From NCBI GenBank assembly GCA_955652795.1, contig CATPBQ010000165.1, forward strand, positions 1 to 5,911: DNA of 5,911 nucleotides. The letters are read 5' to 3'. The notes beneath the pieces are model-generated. The model ran no database searches. It worked only from the letters and a program-made list of their open reading frames with translations, and had not been told where the DNA came from. The position numbers and the translations under genes were made by a program. Position 1 is the stretch's first letter, and each line of letters starts with the position of its first letter. This stretch comes from an uncultured Steroidobacteraceae bacterium. Lineage in GTDB: Bacteria; Pseudomonadota; Gammaproteobacteria; Steroidobacterales; Steroidobacteraceae. Shown one piece after another: positions 1 to 5,187 of this stretch.

Positions 1-327
1 ATCGAGGCGGGGGCCGACGTCAATCGCCCGGTGGGGGCGGCGGGGTACACCCCGCTCATGCTCGCCGTCGCCGGGCAGTCGAAGACCGCCACCCAGGCCG
101 TACTCAAGCGCGGGGCGGACGTGAATGCCCGTAACCAGGGCGGCATCACGGCGCTCATGATCGCGGCGGCCGCCGACCGGCCAGAGCTCGTGGCACTGCT
201 CGTTGAGGCGGGTGCGAACATCTCCGCCCAGAGCGAGACGGGTGAGACGGCGCTGTCGATCGCGCGGGCGAAGGATTATCAGGCCGTGATGAAGCTGCTC
301 GAGCAGCAGCGCTCGCCGACGACCTGA
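1..327 (+). CDS. Ankyrin-repeat protein, 3' part (start lies outside window)
   Basis: The reading frame is open from the first base and ends at TGA 325-327, so only the last 108 residues are visible. They hold at least three ankyrin units. The first fragment ends in GADVN. Two fuller units follow, with TPLMLAVA and TALMIAAA helix starts and GADVNARN and GANISAQS loop ends. A capping unit (TALSIARA) leads to a short charged tail. Ankyrin repeats bind other proteins and do not define a reaction. The cytochrome gene starts only 31 bp after the stop with its own ribosome binding site, so the two are probably cotranscribed. Whether this protein is exported cannot be judged because the N-terminus is missing. 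It may be a partner or accessory of the redox proteins of this locus, but that is inferred from position only. Confidence 0.85.
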   Translation: MEAGADVNRPVGAAGYTPLMLAVAGQSKTATQAVLKRGADVNARNQGGITALMIAAAADRPELVALLVEAGANISAQSETGETALSIARAKDYQAVMKLLEQQRSPTT

Positions 328-348
328 CGCAGCGCGCCTCCGGGATGC

Positions 349-352
349 GAGG
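349..352 (+). promoter_or_regulatory. Ribosome binding site that fixes a TTG start for the cytochrome
   Basis: GAGG lies 6 nt before TTG 359-361. The frame from that TTG begins directly with a signal peptide. The next in-frame ATG (488) would remove the signal peptide, and the nearby ATG at 345 is in another frame. Confidence 0.7.
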
Positions 353-358
353 TGGGTC

Positions 359-910
359 TTGGCAAAGTACGCACTGCTCAGCCGCTTATTCCTGCTCGCG
401 ATTCCGCTCGCGATCCCGGTCCTCGGCGCCGAGCAGCCCAAGGCGCCACCGGCAGCGCCGGCGGCACCGGCAGCCCCCGCCAATGCCATGAAGCCTGCGG
501 ATCGCGTCGAAGCGACGCCCAAGGGGAAGCTCAAGAATCCGTACACCGACGACAACACCGCGATCGTCGAGGCCGGGCACAAGCTGTACATGGGCTACGC
601 TTGCAACGGCTGCCACGGCGGCAATGGCGGTGGTGGCATTTGCCCGCCTCTGATCAACGACGTCTGGGTGTACGGTGGGGATGATGACACGCTCTTCCGG
701 CTCGTTGCGCTGGGGAGCGACGTGCTGCAGAGCAAGGGCTACACGCGCATTGGCATGGAGAACGTCGTCGCACCCATGCCGCCGATGGGCGCGATCGTCG
801 CGACCGACGACGACCTGTGGCGGATACTGACCTTCATCCGTGCCAGCTTTCACGGGGCACCGGAGAACAAGTTCGGCCAGCCACCGGAAAAGGTACCGGC
901 CAATCCATAG
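359..910 (+). CDS. xoxG: Periplasmic mono-haem cytochrome c, XoxG/c553i-like
   Basis: 183 residues from a TTG start. Residues 1-24 form a signal peptide (basic start, hydrophobic LFLLAIPLAIPVLGA). A Pro/Ala-rich linker follows at about 27-43, then one cytochrome c domain. The haem motif CNGCH is at 82-86, and the distal Met ligand is probably M140 or M143 in APMPPMG. The stretch around VWVYGGDDDTLFRLVALGSD and the PMPP region resemble, from memory, the cytochrome c553i/XoxG group that accepts electrons from lanthanide-dependent methanol dehydrogenase. The glutathione-dependent formaldehyde genes downstream fit that role, and in Paracoccus the c553i gene also sits near such genes. The matching dehydrogenase gene is not in the window. 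A third cysteine, C95, follows the haem motif and has no partner in the protein. A cytochrome serving another PQQ alcohol dehydrogenase is the main alternative. Confidence 0.75.
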   Translation: MAKYALLSRLFLLAIPLAIPVLGAEQPKAPPAAPAAPAAPANAMKPADRVEATPKGKLKNPYTDDNTAIVEAGHKLYMGYACNGCHGGNGGGGICPPLINDVWVYGGDDDTLFRLVALGSDVLQSKGYTRIGMENVVAPMPPMGAIVATDDDLWRILTFIRASFHGAPENKFGQPPEKVPANP

Positions 911-926
911 TCGCTGCGGCGTCTGC

Positions 927-938
927 GCCAGATCTGGC
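927..938. promoter_or_regulatory. 12-bp perfect palindrome, candidate activator-binding site
   Basis: GCCAGATCTGGC reads the same on both strands. It starts 16 bp after the cytochrome stop. It is centred about 141 bp upstream of the transcription start predicted from the -24/-12 element at 1048-1063, a usual distance for a sigma-54 enhancer site. Binding by the activator encoded at 2481-4541 is inference. It could instead be a chance palindrome. Confidence 0.35.
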
Positions 939-954
939 ATCGTCCTGTGGCACG

Positions 955-985
955 AGCGGCGCAGGCCGCTGGGCGCCGCTGCGGC
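955..985. repeat. Cluster of two GC-rich dyads in the intergenic region
   Basis: AGCGGC (955-960) and GCCGCT (965-970) form a perfect 6-bp stem with a GCAG loop. GCCGC-T-GCGGC (975-985) is a second dyad. No T-run follows either, so an intrinsic terminator for the cytochrome transcript is not well supported. Protein binding or RNA structure are other options. Confidence 0.35.
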
Positions 986-1047
986 TACTGCGCTTTGACC
1001 TGCGGCAAGTCACTGCAGAGAAAGGGGGTCCTGGGTCCCTCAGGCGC

Positions 1048-1063
1048 TGGCACGCGGAATGCT
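1048..1063 (+). promoter_or_regulatory. Sigma-54 (-24/-12) promoter before the formaldehyde dehydrogenase gene
   Basis: TGGCAC, 5 nt, ATGCT matches the consensus TGGCAC-N5-TTGCW at 10 of 11 positions, with the invariant GG (1049-1050) and GC (1061-1062) exactly 10 nt apart. Transcription would start near 1074, leaving a leader of about 45 nt before the GTG at 1119. A sigma-54 activator is encoded immediately downstream of the target gene, which supports a functional link. Confidence 0.7.
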
Positions 1064-1104
1064 AGGAGCCAAGCCCTGGCGCGCCATAACCTCAAGGTCT
1101 GACC

Positions 1105-1110
1105 GAGGAG
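1105..1110 (+). promoter_or_regulatory. Ribosome binding site that fixes a GTG start for the dehydrogenase
   Basis: GAGGAG lies 8 nt before GTG 1119-1121. This start gives the usual family N-terminus (MKSRAAVAW). The longer in-frame ATG at 1059 falls inside the -12 promoter element and adds 20 residues with no family resemblance. Confidence 0.8.
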
Positions 1111-1118
1111 ATCCCGCC

Positions 1119-2228
1119 GTGAAATCCAGAGCCGCCGTCGCCTGGGCTGCCGGTCGGCCACTGTCGATCGAGGAAGTGGACGTGGCGGCGCCCAAGGCGG
1201 GCGAGGTCCTGGTCAAGATCGTCGCGACCGGGGTCTGCCACACCGACGCGTTCACGCTCTCCGGGCGCGACCCGGAGGGTCTGTTCCCCGCGATTCTCGG
1301 TCACGAGGGCGGAGGCATCGTCCAGGAGGTGGGAGGCGGTGTCACGAGCGTGAGGGCCGGCGACCACGTGATCCCGCTTTACACACCCGAGTGCGGCGAG
1401 TGCAAATTCTGCCGCTCAGGGCGGACCAATCTCTGCCAGAAGATCCGCGCCACGCAGGGCAAGGGGCTCATGCCCGACGGCACCACCCGTTTCTCGGCCA
1501 AGGGCAAGCCCGTGCTGCACTACATGGGCACCAGCACATTCTCGGAGTACACGGTGCTGCCCGAAATCGCGGTCGCGAAAGTCAATGCGCGGGCGCCGCT
1601 CGACAAGGTCTGCCTGCTTGGCTGCGGCATCACGACCGGCATCGGCGCGGTGCTGAACACGGCTAAGGTGCGACCGGGCTCCTCCGTCGCCGTATTCGGG
1701 TTGGGGGGCATCGGGTTGTCGGTGGTGCAGGGCGCCGTGATGGCCAAGGCCGCGCGGATCATCGCCATCGACACAAACCCCGGGAAATTCGCGATGGCCA
1801 AGTCCCTCGGCGCCACCGATTGCGTGAACCCCAAGGACCACAGCGAGCCCATTCAACAGGTCATCACCGACATGACCGACGGTGGGGTCGACTACTCCTT
1901 CGAATGCATCGGCAACGTCAACGTCATGCGCTCCGCGCTCGAGTGCTGCCACAAGGGCTGGGGGGAGTCCACCATCATCGGCGTCGCGGGCGCGGGCGAA
2001 GAGATCCATACCCGCCCGTTCCAGCTGGTCACCGGCCGCGTCTGGCGCGGCTCGGCGTTCGGCGGCGTAAAGGGCCGCTCGCAGCTGCCGGGGTTCGTAG
2101 ACCGCTACCTCAGCGGGGAGATCAAGATCGACCAGATGGTCAGCGAGGTGCTGCCGCTCGAGGAGATCAACCGGGCGTTCGACCTGCTGCACGAGGGCAA
2201 GGTCATCCGCTCCGTCATCCGGTTCTGA
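1119..2228 (+). CDS. frmA: S-(hydroxymethyl)glutathione dehydrogenase / class III alcohol dehydrogenase
   Basis: 369 residues, the normal length for the family. It oxidises S-hydroxymethylglutathione, the spontaneous adduct of formaldehyde and glutathione, to S-formylglutathione with NAD in the cytoplasm. Catalytic zinc ligands are C40 (GVCHTD), H62 (GHEGGG) and C169 (LLGCGI). Structural zinc ligands are C92, C95, C98 and C106. The Rossmann motif GLGGIG is at 194-199, and acidic D218 at the end of the second strand favours NAD. R110 in QKIRATQGKG corresponds to the class III arginine that binds the glutathione carboxylate, which separates this enzyme from ordinary ethanol dehydrogenases. The gene stands 208 bp from the cytochrome, with its own sigma-54-type promoter. 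The gene is also called adhI, flhA or adhC in other species. The enzyme can additionally reduce S-nitrosoglutathione. Confidence 0.97.
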   Translation: MKSRAAVAWAAGRPLSIEEVDVAAPKAGEVLVKIVATGVCHTDAFTLSGRDPEGLFPAILGHEGGGIVQEVGGGVTSVRAGDHVIPLYTPECGECKFCRSGRTNLCQKIRATQGKGLMPDGTTRFSAKGKPVLHYMGTSTFSEYTVLPEIAVAKVNARAPLDKVCLLGCGITTGIGAVLNTAKVRPGSSVAVFGLGGIGLSVVQGAVMAKAARIIAIDTNPGKFAMAKSLGATDCVNPKDHSEPIQQVITDMTDGGVDYSFECIGNVNVMRSALECCHKGWGESTIIGVAGAGEEIHTRPFQLVTGRVWRGSAFGGVKGRSQLPGFVDRYLSGEIKIDQMVSEVLPLEEINRAFDLLHEGKVIRSVIRF

Positions 2229-2229
2229 T

Positions 2230-2245
2230 CGGCGCGCGACTTGCC
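2230..2245 (+). promoter_or_regulatory. Weak sigma-54-like element after the dehydrogenase gene
   Basis: CGGCGC, 5 nt, TTGCC has GG-N10-GC spacing and agrees with the consensus at 8 of 11 positions. It begins just after the TGA at 2226-2228 and points toward the activator gene, but lies about 235 bp before its start. Such matches are not rare by chance in GC-rich DNA. Confidence 0.25.
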
Positions 2246-2311
2246 GCACACCGGTCAGGCAGGGGAGCTTCACCTGTGGCGGGACGCATCAAAAACACGC
2301 AGTACGCGCTG

Positions 2312-2329
2312 CAGCAATTTCCAGTGCTG
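2312..2329. repeat. Short inverted repeat upstream of the activator gene
   Basis: CAGCA (2312-2316) and TGCTG (2325-2329) are separated by 8 nt. The repeat lies in the 252-bp gap before the activator gene, where no clear sigma-70 promoter or terminator is visible. It could be an operator, but five-base arms are weak evidence. Confidence 0.2.
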
Positions 2330-2480
2330 TCGGCGACGGCCCGTTTGCAGTAGCCTGACGCATAAGAAGACCGGGAAAAGGATGTCTAGAGGTCGTCGGG
2401 TCAATCACGTTCCGGATGGGCGGAAATGCTCGGGGCACCGACATAGGTGGGGCCCGGATGAGCGTTCGGGGGGCGCCACC

Positions 2481-4541
2481 ATGCAAACGCGACTAAACAC
2501 GCAGAGCCACGCGGACCTGATTCGCAGTGTCCTCGCCGGACACGGGGCGGGGCTGCCGATCGATGAGGTCATACGGCGCTCGTGGAGCCGCTGTCTCACG
2601 ACCTACGCGCTGGATCCCTATCAGAGCAAGCGGCCGAACACCGTCGAGCACGCCGACCTGCAGGCACGCAGGCAGCGCATCGGTGCCGTGCTGCCGATCG
2701 CGCGCATCGAGATGGAAGGGCTCAGCAAGCTCATGCTGCATTCCGAATACAGCATCATGCTGACCGACCGCGATGGCGTCATCCTCAGCTACGTTGTCGA
2801 TCCCGGTTTTGCGGCCACGGCACGTCGCTGCGGATTCCGCGAAGGCGTAGTGTGGAGTGAACAGGAACTGGGCACGAACGGCATGGGGACATGCCTGACG
2901 ACGCAACGGCCGATCGTCATCCACCGCGCCGAGCATTTCCTCGCCCAGAACATACAGCTCACCTGCTCCGCGGCCCCGATTTTCGACATGCGCGGGCAGC
3001 TGCTCGCCGCGCTCGACATTTCCGGCGCTTCCGTCAATGCGCAGACCCATACGCTTGCGCTGGTCGACATGGCGGCGCAGAACGTGGAGAACCGCGCACT
3101 CCTCGGTGCCTGCAAGGAGTACTACGTGCTGCGCTTCCACCGCTGCGCGGAATTCGTCAGCACGCCGGGGGAGGGCGTGGTCGCCTTCGACGAGCAGGGC
3201 ACCATCAAGGGTGCGAACCGCAGTGCGCTGGAGCTGTTGAGAGTTCGCGATCACGAGGCCCTGTGCGGGCAGCGCGTGGACCACGTCTTCGAAACGAGCC
3301 TCGCGGCCTTCCTGCAACTCGCCGCGCGGCACAGGTTCCGCCCGGAGCCCCTGCCGGCGCCCTTGGGGCGGCGGCCGTGGTTCGCCATGGTCCAGGCGCC
3401 GGTGGAATCGCCGCGGCGGGCGATACCTGCGGCCGGGACCGCGCCGAACGCACCGCAGGCGCCGGAGTCGGACGCATTGCAGTGCCTGCAGTCCATCGAT
3501 CCGGTGATGCAGCAGAGCGTGGAGGTTCTGCGCCGCGTCGTCGATCGCGACATCTCGGTGCTGCTGCTCGGGGAAACGGGCACCGGCAAGGGTTACTGCG
3601 CGCGCGCCATCCATGCCGCCAGCCGCCGCGCCGAGAAGCCGTTTCTGTCGGTGAACTGCGGCGCCATCCCCGAGCCGCTGATCGAGAGCGAGCTGTTCGG
3701 CCACAAACCCGGCGCCTTCACCGGTGCCGCCCGCGATGGCAGCATGGGTCGCATCCTGCAGGCGAACGGCGGCACGCTCTTCCTCGACGAGATCGGCGAC
3801 ATGCCGCTGCCGCTGCAGGCACGCCTGCTGAACGTCATCGAGGACCGCGAGGTGCTGCCCCTGGGCGGAACCAAGGCGACTCCGGTCGACGTGCGCATCA
3901 TCAGCGCCACGCAGCACGACCCCGTGGAGCTGATCGCCAAGGGGCAGTTCCGCGATGACCTGTACTATCGCCTGAACGGCATCACCGTGCGCATGCCCCC
4001 GGTGCGCCAGCGCGCGGACATCCCCGATCTGATCCGCAAGCTGGTACGCACCGAAGCGGGACCCGAGAACGTGGTCGACTTCGACGCGGGGCTGCTCGAG
4101 CGGCTAGCCAGGTATTCCTGGCCGGGCAACGTGCGCCAGCTGCGCAACGTGGTGCGCACGATGCTGGCGCTACGCAGCAGCAATCACCTGACACTCGCCG
4201 ATTTCAGCGACAGCTGGCTCACCGGCGCCACGCGCACCGAAGAGCCGACGGCGCAGTCCGGCAGGCCCGACCAAGCCGACCTCGAGAACGTACTGAGCAG
4301 CGCTGAATGCGACGCGCTGCGCCGCACGCTCGAGGCGTTCCACTGGAACATCAGCGCCGCGGCCTCGCGCCTGCACCTCAGTCGGCGCACGCTATACCGA
4401 AAGATGCACCGGCACGGGCTGGTACGGCACCCGCCGACGGCGCTCGCCATCGCGGGTCGCGAGCGCGACGGCGGTCATGACGACAACGACGCACGGGCGA
4501 CGCCCAGGGGCCCGGCGGACACAGGCTCACGCGGGAGGTAA
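2481..4541 (+). CDS. Sigma-54-dependent transcriptional activator, AcoR/BmoR type (GAF-PAS-AAA+-HTH)
   Basis: 686 residues from ATG 2481. A GAF sensor domain lies at about 65-205 and carries the AcoR-type signature WSEQELGTNGMGT (125-137). A PAS-like region follows at about 222-300. The AAA+ domain at about 336-560 has Walker A GETGTGKG (364-371), the sigma-54 contact loop GAFTGA (411-416), Walker B TLFLDEIGD (432-440), arginine-finger region FRDDLYYRL (490-498) and WPGNVRQLRN (547-556). A Fis-type helix-turn-helix lies at about 610-648. There is no receiver domain, so it probably senses a small molecule directly. BmoR-like relatives respond to alcohols and AcoR to acetoin. Its position between the two formaldehyde genes suggests it controls them. 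Oddities: Gly replaces the usual Glu after the Walker A Lys, and a polar tail of about 38 residues follows the HTH. Longer in-frame starts (ATG 2382, TTG 2241) add sequence unlike the family; the binding site before 2481 is weak. Confidence 0.93.
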   Translation: MQTRLNTQSHADLIRSVLAGHGAGLPIDEVIRRSWSRCLTTYALDPYQSKRPNTVEHADLQARRQRIGAVLPIARIEMEGLSKLMLHSEYSIMLTDRDGVILSYVVDPGFAATARRCGFREGVVWSEQELGTNGMGTCLTTQRPIVIHRAEHFLAQNIQLTCSAAPIFDMRGQLLAALDISGASVNAQTHTLALVDMAAQNVENRALLGACKEYYVLRFHRCAEFVSTPGEGVVAFDEQGTIKGANRSALELLRVRDHEALCGQRVDHVFETSLAAFLQLAARHRFRPEPLPAPLGRRPWFAMVQAPVESPRRAIPAAGTAPNAPQAPESDALQCLQSIDPVMQQSVEVLRRVVDRDISVLLLGETGTGKGYCARAIHAASRRAEKPFLSVNCGAIPEPLIESELFGHKPGAFTGAARDGSMGRILQANGGTLFLDEIGDMPLPLQARLLNVIEDREVLPLGGTKATPVDVRIISATQHDPVELIAKGQFRDDLYYRLNGITVRMPPVRQRADIPDLIRKLVRTEAGPENVVDFDAGLLERLARYSWPGNVRQLRNVVRTMLALRSSNHLTLADFSDSWLTGATRTEEPTAQSGRPDQADLENVLSSAECDALRRTLEAFHWNISAAASRLHLSRRTLYRKMHRHGLVRHPPTALAIAGRERDGGHDDNDARATPRGPADTGSRGR

Positions 4542-4564
4542 ATCGCTCGCGTGGGAGAGTCGAC

Positions 4565-4580
4565 AATTCAGAGCGGAATT
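4565..4580. repeat. AT-rich inverted repeat in the gfa leader
   Basis: AATTC (4565-4569) and GAATT (4576-4580) are perfect arms around a 6-nt spacer, 20 bp before the gfa start, in the only AT-rich patch of this junction. The arms are short and the stem is AT-rich, so terminator activity is unlikely. An operator is possible but unproven. Confidence 0.25.
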
Positions 4581-4599
4581 TTCAAGCGAGGCAGGATCT

Positions 4600-5172
4600 A
4601 TGGCAGTTTCAATTCACCCTTCCGTTGACAACGGCGTAAAGAAAGGCAATCCCAACTTCGCCGGTGGTACCCTGACCTGCAAGTGCACCGAGGCGCCGGT
4701 CACGGTCAGCATCGGGTCGAACGTGGCGTTTAATCATGCGTGCGGCTGCACCAAGTGCTGGAAGCCCAAGGGCGCCGTGTTCTCGGTCGTCGCGGTGGTG
4801 TCGCGGGATAAGCTCGCTGTCACAGCCAACGGCCAGAAGCTCAAGATCGTCGACGCGAGTGCGACGATTCAGCGCTACGCCTGCACCGGCTGCGGCGTGC
4901 ACATGTACGGCCGCATCGAGAACAAGGGCCACCCCTTCCATGGGCTCGACTTTGTCCATGTCGAGCTGTCGAAGGAGAGCGGCTGGGAAGAGCCGAGGTT
5001 CGCGGCTTTTGTCTCCTCGATCATCGAGTCCGGTGCGAAGCCCGACCAGATGGCAGGCGTGCGCGCGCGGTTGAAGGAGCTCGGTCTTGAGCCCTACGAC
5101 TGTCTGTCGCCGGCGCTGATGGACCTGATCGCGACCCATACTGCCAAGGCCAAGGGCGTCCTCGCGGCCTGA
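4600..5172 (+). CDS. gfa: Glutathione-dependent formaldehyde-activating protein Gfa
   Basis: 190 residues, about the usual length. Gfa was described as S-(hydroxymethyl)glutathione synthase, joining formaldehyde to glutathione; later work questioned the catalysis and proposed glutathione binding. Two zinc sites are visible. C27, C29, C95 and C98 match the structural site. C48, C50 and C53 (CGCTKC) match the second site. Each sits four residues earlier than in the Paracoccus protein as I recall it. The fold is that of the CENP-V/GFA family. The ATG at 4600 is preferred: GAGG ends 8 nt before it and the protein starts like its relatives. The longer ATG at 4477 overlaps the activator gene and adds an arginine-rich, family-unlike stretch. 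The gene follows the activator by 58 bp and is probably cotranscribed with it. Its product would supply the substrate of the dehydrogenase at 1119-2228. Confidence 0.95.
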   Translation: MAVSIHPSVDNGVKKGNPNFAGGTLTCKCTEAPVTVSIGSNVAFNHACGCTKCWKPKGAVFSVVAVVSRDKLAVTANGQKLKIVDASATIQRYACTGCGVHMYGRIENKGHPFHGLDFVHVELSKESGWEEPRFAAFVSSIIESGAKPDQMAGVRARLKELGLEPYDCLSPALMDLIATHTAKAKGVLAA

Positions 5173-5187
5173 GTCCACGAGGACGGG

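Noticed and set aside
1059..1118. Longer ATG start for frmA
   Set aside because: It overlaps the -12 box, has no good ribosome binding site and adds 20 family-unlike residues. GTG 1119 has GAGGAG at the right distance.
1416..2273. Minus-strand open frame of 285 codons opposite frmA
   Set aside because: The plus strand encodes a complete class III alcohol dehydrogenase; the minus translation has no recognisable motif.
2241..2480. Longer starts for the activator (TTG 2241, ATG 2382)
   Set aside because: The added residues look like translated noncoding DNA. The family N-terminus fits ATG 2481, although its ribosome binding site is weak, so ATG 2382 is not fully excluded.
2475..2483. GCCACCATG, an exact match to the eukaryotic Kozak context
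   Set aside because: Coincidence: the surrounding genes are plainly bacterial and nothing suggests an engineered construct.
2493..3917. Long open frame (474 codons) on the minus strand opposite the activator gene
   Set aside because: It is a shadow in GC-rich coding DNA. Its translation is rich in Arg, Ala, His and Asp without any domain, while the plus strand shows all activator motifs.
4532..4547. GG-N10-GC (CGGGAG-N5-TCGCT) before gfa
   Set aside because: The -24 box is poor and it overlaps the end of the activator gene and a GGGAGG word. Such spacing alone is frequent in GC-rich DNA.
4533..4628. GGGAGG followed by a 25-codon GTG frame at 4551-4628
   Set aside because: The spacing of 12 nt is too long, the peptide has no features, and it runs out of frame into gfa.
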